From Nemophila menziesii (lineage: Eukaryota > Streptophyta > Magnoliopsida > Boraginales > Hydrophyllaceae): a stretch of DNA of 64,000 nucleotides. The stretch is from positions 17,532,001 to 17,596,000 of the forward strand of contig JARWIR010000008.1 in NCBI GenBank assembly GCA_029959085.1, given 5' to 3'. The notes under the pieces are model-generated. The model worked only from the letters and a program-made list of their open reading frames with translations. It did no database searches and was not told the DNA's origin. Position 1 is the stretch's first letter; every line of letters starts with the position of its first letter. Position numbers and translations under genes: made by a program. Below are positions 44,950 through 56,577 of this stretch, one piece after another.

Positions 44950-47260
44950 AAAATAAACTCTCATCAGGAAACTATTTTTTGACCAACTCTGGTCCACTAT
45001 TAAACTCAGAACCTTCAAGACGCGACAAATGATCTGCAACTTTATTTTCACTACCCTTTCGATCTCGAATCTCTAATTTATACTCTTGTAAAAATCATAC
45101 CCATCTAATCAAACGCGGCTTTGCATCTTTCTTCTACATAAGGTATTTGATTGCAGAATGATCTGTGTACACAAAAATTTTTGCCCCAAGAAGATAGGAA
45201 CGAAATTTGTCAAATGCATACGCAACAGCTAATAATTCCTTCTGTGTTACGGTATAATTGATCTGAGCACTTGTGAATGTCTTGCTAGCATAGTAAATGG
45301 AATTAGATACCTTCTCTTTTCACAGACCAAAAACATCACCCATAGCAACATCGATCGCATCACACATAACTTCAAAAGAAACATTCCAATCAGGAGGAAT
45401 GACGATCGGTGCAGATATGAGTTTTTCCTTGATCTCCTTGAATGCCGCCATGCAAGCTTCGTCAAAAAGGAATTTGGTGTCCTTGTCGAGTAAGTTACAC
45501 AACGACTTAGCAATTTTAGAGAAATCTATGATGAAACAGCGATAAAACCTAGCATGACCCAAGAAACTTCTCACCCCTTTAACAGAAACATGAGGTGGAA
45601 GAGTCTTGATTACCTCAATCTTTGCACGATCAACCTCTAGACCAGCACTTACAACTTTGTGCCCCAACACTATTCTCTCACGAACCATGAAGTGACATTT
45701 CTCCCAATTCAAAACCAAGTCGGTTCCCTTGCATCTAATTAACACCTTTTCTAGATTCTGCAAACACCCATCAAAGTTATCACAAAAAACAAAAAAAGTC
45801 ACATGAATACCCCAAAAAATTGATCGATCATGTCCCTAAAGATTACCATCATGCATCTTTGGAAAAGTGGCAGGTGCATTACATAGTCCAAATGGCATCC
45901 TTTGAAAGGCAAAGGTACCAAAAGGACATGTAAAAGTCGTTTTGTGTTGATCCGCAGGGTCTACACATATATGATTATAACCTGAGTACCCATCAAGAAA
46001 ACAATTGTACTCTCTTCCAGCTAGCTTATCTAACATCTTACCTATGAAAGGAACAAGAAATGATCTTTTCTGGTGGCCTTGTTCAACTTACAATAATCCA
46101 TACACACTCTCTAACCAACTACGGTTCTCGAGGGTATGGCTTCATTCAGATCATTCAGGATAGTAGTGATACCACCCTTCTTTGGTACGCAGTGAACCAG
46201 ACTCGCCCACTCGCTACTAGATATGGGGAAAATGATTCCAGCATCTAGCAATTTGATAACTACCTTCTTTACCACCTCCTTCATAACTTACATCAACCTC
46301 CTTTGTCCTTCAATAGAGCCTGCACTTTCATCTTCCAAAATAATTTATGTTGGAAAATGGTAGGACTAATACCTTTGATGTCACCAATAGTCCATACAAT
46401 TGCCTCTTTATTAGCAAGTAGTACACACAACAGTTTATCTTCTTGAGGACTTGTTAAAGTAGCTGAAACAATAATAGGTGAAGTATTGTTAGTTATCAAA
46501 TAAGCATACCTCAAGTGTGACGGAAGCAGCTTCTCTTTTAATTGCATAAGGGACTCAATAGATGGTTTCTTTTGAGGTTCAATCTCCCCCGATTCTCTTA
46601 CTGGTTCATAGGCTAGACGCCTATACTTTGGATTTTCAGAATTTAGATATGCCACTGTTTTGACAAGCACTTCAATCATCTCTGTTATGTCAAGTGTTAG
46701 GGCAGCCTGCAAGATATCGTCAAAGTTCATATCATTAAATACCTCTTGCATGGCATGATCAATTGAATCCACCCAGAAATATTCCTCCTTTGAATCCAGA
46801 AATTGCATTGTCCTAAACACGTTGAACTTAACCTCCTCAACTTGAATACACATGACTAATTCTCCGTTTTTTACATCAATAAGAGTACGCCCCGTGGCTA
46901 GGAATGGTCTTCCCAAAATGATGGAACATTCCAATCCGCGTCGTAGTCAAGTATAACAAAATCAACAAGAAAAATTAAACTACTTGCCTTGACGAGGACA
47001 TCTTCTATTCTTCCCTCTGGATGTGAGAGGGATCTATCATCCATTTGCAAGACTATAGAGGTCGGTCTTGCGTTTCCTATCTTCAACTTCTCAAAAACCG
47101 ATCTAGGCATGAGATTAATACTCGCACCCAAATCACACAAATATTTCCCTTTCCACTCATCACCAATAGAAATAAGAATAGTAAAACTCCCAGGATCAAC
47201 TAGTTTAGGTGGCAACTTACTCTTGCATATTGCACTGCATTCTTCTGGCAAACCTATCAT
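44950..47260 (-). pseudogene. Partial pol of element G: protease, RT, RNase H
   Basis: Protease at 47260-46898 (KLPPKLVDPGSFTI, CDLGASINLMPRSVFEKL) is followed in another frame by ILGRPFLATG and the linker to RT (46934-46293, PSHLRYAYL, IVWTIGDIKGISPTI). RT continues at 46036-45836 (GYNHICVDPADQHKTTF, FGLCNAPATF) and 45802-45320 (GVRSFLGHARFYR, PPDWNVSFEVMCDA). The YxDD-type box has been destroyed by a stop and indel near 45790-45815. RNase H runs to about 44990 and then stops; there is no integrase. Immediately beyond it a second, independent RT begins (element F). Confidence 0.85.
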
Positions 47261-47599
47261 TTAATTCTCAAGATATGGGTGTTTGTTGGTGATAGATCTT
47301 TTCAATAATTACACATATTTTGGTATATTTTTTATAGCATCTAAGAACGACACATTAATGTTAAGCTTACTCACCACATTCATGAATCTCTGGTATTCAG
47401 CCATATCTCCTTTCTTCTAAACTCTTGATAGGAAAGGTGGAGGAGGACGGTTCTCTTCCACTACAACATCTTTCTTCTTTGGTTTTTCGGAATTTTCTCA
47501 ACTTCCACCTCTTCTACTTCTGGTTCACCTTCTTTCTCCATCACATCCTTTATCATTTTCTTTTTCACTGTTGTCACTTTTTCTTTCAAAACGGGGAAA

Positions 47600-49202
47600 G
47601 GTGTTGGTGGGTAACTTCTTACCGCTTATGAGCGCTATAGCGTTACAATCTTCTCTCTATTTCAGATTTTCAGTGTCACTTGGGAGTTGCCCTTGTGAAC
47701 GCTGATTTAACTGTTTTTCCATTTGAGCTACTTGGTTCTCTAACATCAAACACTGCGGAAGAAGCTTGTTGATCTTGTTGTGCTTTCATTTGAAGAGAGA
47801 TTAGTTTTGTAAAGTTTGTTGAATATCAAATGCACCTTCTTGAGGTCGAGAAGGTAGAGCTTTTTGATTCGTAGTATCGGTATAGGTATCTTGAGGACGT
47901 TGTCTCTGGGCTTGATTTCCGAAATTTTGTCCCCCTTGGTAATTATTCTGTGATCTTTGTTGAAAGATATTTCATTGGGGTCGTGGTTGATATGCATAAG
48001 TAGCATTTGCGGCCCCGTTCGAATTTGAATATGTGAAACCTAGATGGTCTTTGTTTGGCTGATGTCCTTGACCACCTGAATTATAGTTCCCTCAGTCGGA
48101 AACAAACATCACGGATTCTGGGTTGCTTTGACAATTCTCCCAATCATGATCATGTACAACACAATTCGAACATCTATAAATTTCTTGTGTAACATTCACA
48201 TCAGCTATTCTACCTGAAAACCCTTCTTTAACAACTAAAGTGATCTGTTTCAATTGTTTATCAAGTGTGTTTTTTAATTTATTCTCTAACGAAGAGAATT
48301 TCTCATCAATTCCAACACCACTATCTCTATGACCTGTACTTTAGGCAGGTGCTCTTACGGTACTCCAACCCATCTCATTCTTCACTGTTCAGTTCAATAT
48401 TATTTTGGCATTAGCAGGTACTGTAAAAATTCCCCACCGCATCGTAAGTGTAGATATTTTCTTGAACGTCCCTCTAGGCCTTTATAGAATATTGACATTT
48501 GTTGCTCTTCTGAAAGACCATGATCTGGAACTCTTCTCAAACTTATTTGGAATCTTGTCAAACAAGCACCTATGGACTCACCTTGTTCTTGTTCGAATGA
48601 TGTCATCTCGATTTGTGAATTCAACCTCATATTCGTCCAATAGTAACGGTCAAAGAACGTTGTTTATAGCTTGTCCCAATTATTGACTGACCATTCACTC
48701 GCTAGGTTTATTACAAAAAACTGAAATTTGCAAAGTACACCTATTTTCTTGTTACATCTTGTGTTACATACGCATCACATATTTGCATGAACTTTTGTAC
48801 TACACGAACTGGGTCTTCTCCAACCACTCCTCAAAATTTTACAAAGTCTCGGAATTGGTTTAGCATACGCGGATCGGGTCTGTGTCTTGTAACATTAATA
48901 TCTGGAGGGCCAACACCAGTAGCAGAAGCGCGATATGGGATTTGTCCAGGACCTTGTACGAACCAAGGGTCATATCCTTACTAAGGTTGAGCTTGTCCTT
49001 CAGGTGGAGGAGGAATTCTTTGATTTTGATTGTTCTGAACTTGAGGTTCACGGATTACTGGGTTTCCCTTATTATCCAATTCCACCTGAAGATCATTAAT
49101 ATTGTTGTTGTTTACTGCGGCCATCTCATTTTCTCTTGCTAGTCTTTCTTGCTTCTCTCTTTTGTTTCTATCTCGTAATAATCTCTTAGGATTTGAGAGC
49201 AT
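47600..49202 (-). pseudogene. gag of element G, degraded
   Basis: The N-terminus is readable at 49202-48981 (RLLRDRNKREKQERLARENEMAAVNN). The capsid-like region is in pieces (48630-48400, EQGESIGACLTRFQISLRRVP, then a FYKGLEG-like segment). A zinc-knuckle region near 48110-48190 and the Gln/Asn-rich linker at 48006-47746 follow. Several frameshifts separate the pieces. Homologous to the Gag half of the A, B and H fusion proteins. Confidence 0.75.
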
Positions 49203-49308
49203 ACACCAATTCTGTTAAACCTGAGAAAGACAAAACAAAAGCGTAAAACTGAAACATAAAATAACAACTAAACTACTAAAGGATTAACACCGGGGTCACA
49301 CGTGACCG

Positions 49309-49326
49309 TCCTCGGCAGCGGCGCCA
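49309..49326 (-). promoter_or_regulatory. Primer binding site, element G
   Basis: TGGCGCCGCTGCCGAGGA in element sense, one base from the PBS of A, B and H, next to the LTR. Confidence 0.8.
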
Positions 49327-49332
49327 AAAACT

Positions 49333-50890
49333 TGGTGTCTCCTGGTGTGTGATAAAATTACCACCCTTAAAGAGAGGGACACTAGCTGCAAGTATACGGG
49401 TCGTTCCAAGTAATATGTAAATAATACGGATTTTGTTCTCAGGAATGGATAGTTATGACTATGGTGTTTATAAAAATGTAGTAACAATTGTAAAACAGAA
49501 AACTAAATGATAGAGATTTTTGTTTGGTTTTGAATCCTAAACTATGAAACACAATTAAATAAATTACTAAATATTAACAGAAAGTAAATATATTTAAAGC
49601 TAAGGAGTGTAGAAAGCTAAGGAGTGTAGACGCAAAGATGAGAAATGTACTTGAGTCTCGCAAGGGATCTGCCTAAATCTATATAATTAATGTCACCGTT
49701 TAAGGGCTAAACTGGTATTTTTGTGCTACTCGGGACTCTAATATCTCCTAGCCCCCTGTCGGGTGGACCTAGGAGCTATCCTACAGTTCTATAAACCCCT
49801 CCCGCGTGATTAGATCTACTTACATATGTGAAGCCTCTTACCTAATTCGCTATGTGATTAGTCAAGCCTGCCGGTCAATAACGGACATCACACGTCTATT
49901 ACCTATGTCTGTAATTAAAACCCCACATGTAGGATGATCACTCGCAACTATGTGAATAGTCTAGTTACTCCTATTTCTAATTTATCAGAATAAAAATAGT
50001 AAACAAGCATACGATAATAGCCAATACCAAATACTCAACTTAAATTAAATAATACAATACCAAATTCAGGAAAAACATTAATTATATTAATTAGGGCTTA
50101 AACCAAAAATGCGATTCTCAAGTACTAAGGAATTTAGCTCATATTCAAACTAAAGACTGATAATAAAATAAAATTATTCATTATGCTAAATTACAGAAAT
50201 AAAATTAATGACCTAATTGAGGCGTTAGACTGAACTGTTGATATGAGAATAGTAATTCTCTAGCTCTTGCTCTCTCTTTTTCCTTTTACTCTGACTCTGA
50301 CTAGAAAAAAAATGAATCATAATAAATGAGGTTTTAAAGGCTATTTATACTTACTAAATCGGATTGAGCTTTTTAATTAATAATATTAAGTCAAATGATA
50401 AAAATCCCAAGTCAAGTTTAGCAAATTCCGTAACTGTTGTACATCCTTTAGTAAAATAGCCGTAACTTTTGTGTCTCACGTCTAAATCACCTGATTCCAA
50501 TCCTCAATTCGCGCTAACTCAGAGGCGCAACTTTCTCCTTTGAATATCCATACTCAAATCAGTGCTGATATGGTTCGAATCAGCAATTAGTAACTGTTAT
50601 CCAGATTTTTTCAACTCCTTGCGTGGTGCTTTCTCTCTTTTGACCTCTCCGCTTGATCTAAGACTTTAATCTTCACTTCTCCTCCTCATCATAGCAGTTA
50701 TGCGCCTAAAATATTTATACTAAAAACAAACAAATTAACACACAAAAACTCTAAAAATGCAATATCATAATTTTGAAGGGAGAAAGTGCATTATATTAAA
50801 ATAAGCATAAAAGTCTATCAAATAAGTCTATTTTCCATCTAAAATGATATTTCCTAAGGGAATATATTTATCACAAAATGGGAGACATCA
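49333..50890 (-). repeat. 5' LTR of element G
   Basis: 1558 bp, closest in this window to the LTRs of C and D. The TATA-like box on - is at 50342-50349 and the palindrome at 50845-50890. Its outer flank is unrelated DNA, so this is a true element end. Confidence 0.85.
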
Positions 50891-52443
50891 TAAGGTAGAC
50901 AAAATAATATGATAAATCATAAAGAACAAACACTACAAACCGATACAACAAAATAAGTGGAGCAATGAAGAAACCATAGCATTATCCAATGGTTAAGTAG
51001 CGCTGATAAAAGACAATGAGGGAGTAAGTCTGCTCTCCTAACCCGTAGAGTGGATATACGCGCCAAATGGGAGGCTTCGGTTCCTCGAATTAGAGTTGGA
51101 GAAAAAGTTATCAAATAAATCCTTCTTTTTTCCTTAGGTTTGAGAGTTCCACCCTCACCCGCTCGTTCTTAAGAAGATCGACTATGGCCGATGGAGGAAA
51201 TATTAAATGAGCGACTAGTCATTGTTACTCTACAATATAGTTCGAAGAAGTTTAAAAGATACATCGTCGAAGGAAAAGAAATCTTTCACCATAATTAAAT
51301 ATAAAAAGCAACTTTTCAACTTCCCAGTGTGATAAATGCCAAACACTTCATATAATGCACATCAGCTTACGATCTCTTTGAAAACGGTAGATAGTAATCA
51401 TGGTTGAAAACACAATGTAATATGGTTATACACCATGGTAAAGATAAAGTTGATTAGGGGATTTCAAAACCTCCCAGTTATCATCGTTAGTATTCCTTTC
51501 AGAACTGCAAAAGGGTTTCTCAACACCCTCACACTCGGCTAACGGGGTATGCCAAACCCCACTTATATCATATCGGGTTATATAAGAAAAATAAGCCCAT
51601 CAGTATTATTCAGAAGACCAACTTACGTATTGGAATATCGTTAAATGTTGTAAGATTGACATCTACGCCGGTATGGTACAAATTGTGTGAGAGATTGACT
51701 CGGCGACCCTTCATATAATACTCAACGATACCAACTCTTGTCTTGGCCTATCACAAAGATTCAAAAGACCGGGATTTACGTCAGTACATCATTAGATTAT
51801 TCAAAATACCGTTATCAATGTTAGCACAACATTGAAGTAGTCGAGAGACTGATTACTTCATCGACACATTATATGATACCTAAAGTCGGTTCTCACGTCG
51901 ACGCTTCATGAAAAGGTGAATTGTTTTTTCAACCATGCTAGAAAAGGAAACATCAATCATGCAAATTCAAGGGGGTATTGATAATCCATAATGAAGTGCT
52001 GAGAATAATTAGCCAAGATAAGGCTATAACCGAATATAATTACTCCAACCTAGGGTAAATAACATTTGATGTAATTCGATCAATAACTAATATGCACATG
52101 TTCAGTTTCAAAATATACTCTCGCCATAAACCCATAAAGAGGGAAACGTTCAAAGCCTGTAGAAGCGCTATGTGCCCTGGTTTTCTGTAAATACCCCATG
52201 CACAACTCCCAAAAATTGTACTTGTTATTCATTATTCTAAAATCAATGTTCTTAAAATGGTAGAAACCTCCATTTCTCTATCTTAGTTCACAAGAATACC
52301 CTTGATCATATACTGACTTGAGCCTCGGAATGTCGTAGGAAGAAAAGCTCCTTGTAGTCCAAACTTAGCGTCTTATTTCAGGTGTCGCCAGCCTCGTGTA
52401 GAGAAAAACCTTCGGCAGATCAAGTAGATACCTCCTCTAACTC
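50891..52443. other. Unassigned stretch between elements G and H
   Basis: No convincing ORF or element ends. A very degenerate repeat of about 155 bp may be present (51607-51740 against 51765-51900, sharing 'ttcaaaagacc', 'gagagattga' and 'catataatactcaacgatacc'-like words), but this is weak. The last five bases (AACTC, 52439-52443) are the target duplication of element H. Confidence 0.4.
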
Positions 52444-53977
52444 TGATGTCTCCTCATTTGTGATAGATTTATATTAGGATGAGACATCATTTTTAGTGAT
52501 TTAGAAGTCATTATAGTCGATTTTCTTGAGAAATGCTACACTTTCCTATTTTGAGTCTTGATTTAGTAAAATAATATTTTTAGAGCATATTGGGTTTTAT
52601 TATTTATTTAGTGTGAAGCTTTAAAGATAATTATGGAGCTTAATTAGAGTCCAAGTCAAAGACAACAACTTATGGAAAGAGATTAGCATGGTAATTGGAG
52701 ATAAGGAAATAAAATCTAAAAAGATGGAAAAGGAAAAGCTGCCTAATCTAGGATTCTGCAGTACACGCCTAAAGAAGTGGCGATTTACCTAAGAAATAGG
52801 CCGATTTTGGTAATTTCCTTCTTTCGGGCAAGATAATTCTGTTGCGATTCTTTTGGTATCTTATGGAGCTCAAACGGACCAATAACGAAGAAGATATGCT
52901 CAAAACGGTCCAACAGTGTTTATCTTTATTTCCATACGAATTAGAGTTGGGCTTGGAGTCCACTACTTACTTCTCCTTCAAGAAAACGAATTAGGGCTTC
53001 CAAGACACCTATAAATACACCCTTATACCATTGTAAACATGTCCTTGCTCAGTTGCAAAGTATAGGCGTAGTCTTTACTTATATTTTCTTAGTTTTAAAC
53101 AATAGCTTAGTCCTTTAGTTAGATATTCATCCTTAGAATCAAGCTATTCATTCAAGAAGCAAGCTGACCTGTAGAGGAAGACAAGAAGAAGAAGATTGGA
53201 GACTGACAACTCCTCTTCTACATCTCACCTTCTCTATATTTAGAGTAACTAGCTATAGATCTATTCTCAACCATATTTCTAAGCTTTTATTCTGTAAGTT
53301 TACTTTTAATTGTTGGATTATTATTTTGTCTACATTCATTAATACTATTTGTTATTTTAATTGATTAAGCTTGGCGTATATTGTTATTATGTGTTTTGAC
53401 TTATTTCCCTAGATCTGATCAATCTTAGGATTAATCTTAGTTATTTCTTTGAACAAAAAAAAAAAATCTTAGTTATTGACAACACCACATAATCGTCTAA
53501 TTTTGATTCTTTGCTTAACTAGATAGCCATTAAGGTTTGATTTAATCACCAATCATTACTTAGGAATCCCTAGTAGTGGAGAGGTTGCTCCTAAGTCTAG
53601 AAAAGGCTAGGTAGAATTTAGAATCCTGGTTAATATATAATGCTTAATGTGACAGGTTAGAATAACAATTTAGTAATAGACTTAGTAATCCTAATTTATT
53701 TGACTTACTTCCATATTTAGTTATTTGTTTTATTTATTTATTCGCATTAGATAGTTATTTATCTATTTATATATTATTCTAAACATCTAAATTCATCTAC
53801 GCTTGTTAAATATAAGTAGATCTAACGGATACAATCCCTGCGAACGAACTTGACTTATCATTAAAACTTGCATACGATCTGTGATACTTGCAGTGAGTTC
53901 TGTGGTTCTCAAGGGTGTGTGACTCTTTATTATTATCTTTATTTATCTATTATTTTATCACACCTTTGCCCCCACCA
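52444..53977 (+). repeat. 5' LTR of element H
   Basis: 1534 bp, TGATGTCTCC...CCCCCACCA, with TATAAATA at 53010-53017. The terminal palindrome is 52444-52489. It contains a small A-rich insertion near 53446-53480 that the 3' LTR lacks. Confidence 0.95.
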
Positions 53978-53983
53978 AGTTTT

Positions 53984-54001
53984 TGGCGCCGCTGCCGGGG
54001 A
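53984..54001 (+). promoter_or_regulatory. Primer binding site, element H
   Basis: TGGCGCCGCTGCCGGGGA, tRNA-Asp type, six bases past the LTR. Confidence 0.85.
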
Positions 54002-54105
54002 TTTATCTTTAAGTTAAATCTATTTTGTCTTTATTTAGTGGAGAAGTTTTTATTTGTTTTCAGTTTTACGCTTTCTTTTTGTTTTAGTCTTTCTCAGGAT
54101 TTTAG

Positions 54106-56277
54106 ATGGATAATCAACGGTTAGAACTAGGTCTACCTAGTAAATTTCGAGTTCAACGCATTGGGATTCGCGTCCCAACTATCCAAGCCGTTGGATTCAA
54201 GCCTGATCCTGATTTAATTAATCAATTCGCGAGCTATGGGAAATCTAATGGTGATACAAATCAAGATCCGGTCAGATCTGTTCAAAAATTCATGCAATTC
54301 TGTGATGCCTACATTAATGAAGGTGTTACACAAGAACATATGTATTATTTAATGTTTCAATTTTTCTTGACCGAGAAAGCAAGCGATTGGTTCGATGATC
54401 AACCCCCCGAGCTAATAACTGATTGGGACAAGCTTCAAGAAAGATTCCTTGATAAATTTTATCCTACAAGTATGCGAGTGAAGGAACTATTGGAGCCTAC
54501 AAATTTATTACAAGAAGCCGGAGAGAGTGTTGGTGAAGCATGGACGAGATTTCAAAAGATGTTGGCAAGATGTCCACTACATGGATACATGCCACAATTA
54601 CAATTATCCATGTTCTATAATGGACTCGATAGAGAGTCAAGGCTGAGAGCAGATAATATGGGTCGTGGAAATTTTGTCTCTATGGATCCAAAAGAAGCAA
54701 AGAGTGGTATGGAAACAATCATTGAGAACAACATGAGTTGGCCACAAGGAAAAACTCCTATCACTAACGAAGAAGAAGATGCGAGGATTTCAAGCTTGCA
54801 AGATCAAATACAACAACTCGCTATAACTGTTAAGGAAAGCATCCCAAAGCCACCTCAACAGTTATACCTACAAGAGCAAGCCTATGAAAATCAAGTTGAT
54901 CAACCACCGAGCTATACTGTGCATAATGTAAGTCAAGCTCAATCACGTCCTCAAGAAGAGATTACTGAGTTAAAAGAGACTATTAGTCAATTCATCAACT
55001 TCTCAAAGGAAAATATTAGCAGACTTGAATCAAAGATCGATGCATCAGTAGTGCAAAGCCTGCAACAACAGAACCAAGATCTTAAACAACATAATCAACT
55101 TTTAGAGAAGAATGTAATGCAGCTCACTACAGTCATAGAACAAATGCAAAGTCAACTCCTACAATTGACCCAAGATACAACTACTAACATGAAGAAGATC
55201 CAATACGTTGACGACAAGGTTAAGACTATTAGTCTTCAAGCTCAAAAGATAAAAGAACACGGTGAGATAATCACCGAAGCGCTACCATCTCCCTCAAAAG
55301 GGGATGTTCTACCAAACAAGTCAAACGTAAGTCAGATGAACTTAGATGAGATAATTGTTGAAGATTGGGTTGAAGAAGTTGAACATGATAAGATTAAGAA
55401 GCCTAGAGTGGTTGATGAACCAAGAATTGAAGAGAGAAGTAGAGCAAGAAAAACACCCATACATTGCCACTATCCCACGGAGCAACATCAGAAGTGTATA
55501 GAGGCGTTAAAACAAGTGAAAATTAAAGTCCCTTTACTCGAAGCTATGGAAGGAAGGAGAAACTATGATCGATTCTTTATGGAGGCACTCTCCAATAAAA
55601 AAAGATTCACAAGAGCCAAGTCTGTAGCAATCAACGAAGGGGTATCCGCACGAGTTCAAAGAAGATTACCACCGAAGCTTAAAGATCCAGGGAGTTTCAA
55701 TCTCCCAATCAAAATAGGTGGTATATATTATGGAAGAGCCATGTGTGATTTAGGGGAAAGTGTGAATATCATGCCCAAAAGTGTATTCAAGAAGATTGGT
55801 ATTAGTGAAGCGAAACCGACATCCGTAGTCTTACAACTTGCGGATCAATCTACTATTAAGCCGTGGGGAGTAATAGAGGATGTACTCGTTCAACTAGGTA
55901 ACCTTGTTATTCCCACGGACTTTATCATTCTTGACTACAAAGCAGATACGAACGTCCCATTCATTCTTGGGCGTCCATTCCTAGCCACCAGCGATACTAT
56001 AGTGAATGTAAATGAAGGAACCATGACTCTTAGTATTGAAAATGATTCTGAAACATTCCATGTTTCGGGAAAGAAGAGGAAGAAGAAGTCAAAAGAACTA
56101 TATCCAATCAGAGCAGTAACCAAGAAGCCAGAACCTAGTCTCCAAGAAACCATAGAGAAAAAGATTGAGTTTGGGGTAGGAGACGAGGTGGCATGGAAAC
56201 CTCCCAACCCCAAACAGAGCAGTTCTTGGAAGGGACCTTATTTTATCACGCAAATTATCTCAGAAGGGGTCGTCTAA
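54106..56277 (+). CDS. Gag-protease-integrase C-terminal fusion polyprotein, element H (late stop)
   Basis: 723 aa from the ATG at 54106 to a TAA at 56275-56277. Capsid-like Gag region at about 20-200 (VQKFMQFCDAYINEGVTQEH, EKASDWFDDQPPE, CPLHGYMPQLQLSMFYNGL), long Gln-rich coiled coil at about 225-390, protease at about 520-650 (RRLPPKLKDPGSFNLP, MCDLGESVNIMPKSVFKKIG, ILGRPFLATSD), then the integrase-type tail from about 686 (FGVGDEVAWKPPN, WKGPYFITQIISEG). The frame continues past the TAA for 26 codons with LVSVNHLTHCWGGYKK to a second stop at 56356-56358. This matches the end of A and B, so the first stop is a single-codon change. Unlike A and B there is no recognisable CCHC knuckle. The protein is far diverged from A and B but has the same layout. 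RT and integrase core are absent. Confidence 0.85.
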   Translation: MDNQRLELGLPSKFRVQRIGIRVPTIQAVGFKPDPDLINQFASYGKSNGDTNQDPVRSVQKFMQFCDAYINEGVTQEHMYYLMFQFFLTEKASDWFDDQPPELITDWDKLQERFLDKFYPTSMRVKELLEPTNLLQEAGESVGEAWTRFQKMLARCPLHGYMPQLQLSMFYNGLDRESRLRADNMGRGNFVSMDPKEAKSGMETIIENNMSWPQGKTPITNEEEDARISSLQDQIQQLAITVKESIPKPPQQLYLQEQAYENQVDQPPSYTVHNVSQAQSRPQEEITELKETISQFINFSKENISRLESKIDASVVQSLQQQNQDLKQHNQLLEKNVMQLTTVIEQMQSQLLQLTQDTTTNMKKIQYVDDKVKTISLQAQKIKEHGEIITEALPSPSKGDVLPNKSNVSQMNLDEIIVEDWVEEVEHDKIKKPRVVDEPRIEERSRARKTPIHCHYPTEQHQKCIEALKQVKIKVPLLEAMEGRRNYDRFFMEALSNKKRFTRAKSVAINEGVSARVQRRLPPKLKDPGSFNLPIKIGGIYYGRAMCDLGESVNIMPKSVFKKIGISEAKPTSVVLQLADQSTIKPWGVIEDVLVQLGNLVIPTDFIILDYKADTNVPFILGRPFLATSDTIVNVNEGTMTLSIENDSETFHVSGKKRKKKSKELYPIRAVTKKPEPSLQETIEKKIEFGVGDEVAWKPPNPKQSSSWKGPYFITQIISEGVV

Positions 56278-56409
56278 ATCAAGGCTATCGAAGGTTGCAA
56301 GCTCGATTTGGTAAGTGTTAATCATCTCACTCACTGCTGGGGAGGCTATAAAAAGTAATAACCGAGGTAAATCGTCTAACTTTGAAAGACGTTAAACAAA
56401 AGTGCCCTT

Positions 56410-56423
56410 TGGGAGACATCCCA
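56410..56423 (+). other. Conserved stem-loop after the fusion ORF, element H
   Basis: TGGGA-GACA-TCCCA, 52 bp after the original stop and just after GACGTTAAACAAAAGTGC (56386-56403). Confidence 0.6.
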
Positions 56424-56577
56424 TAGTAATTTTTATGTTTTTATGTTTTAGTTTTAGTTTAGTTTAGTTATTTTTAGTTGATATTGCATATTTGAGGAAG
56501 GTATTAGTGTTTTTGATGTTTAGGTAATGGAGAAATCGAGTTAGGGACGCGAGGAAAATTTTTTGGAGCGAAGGAAT

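Noticed and set aside
50917..51114. 65-codon ORF in the unassigned stretch
   Set aside because: Short, no recognisable motif, not supported by neighbours.
55201..55220. YVDD tetrapeptide in the H protein, like an RT catalytic box
   Set aside because: It lies in the Gln-rich coiled-coil part before the protease, with no RT motifs around it; chance match.
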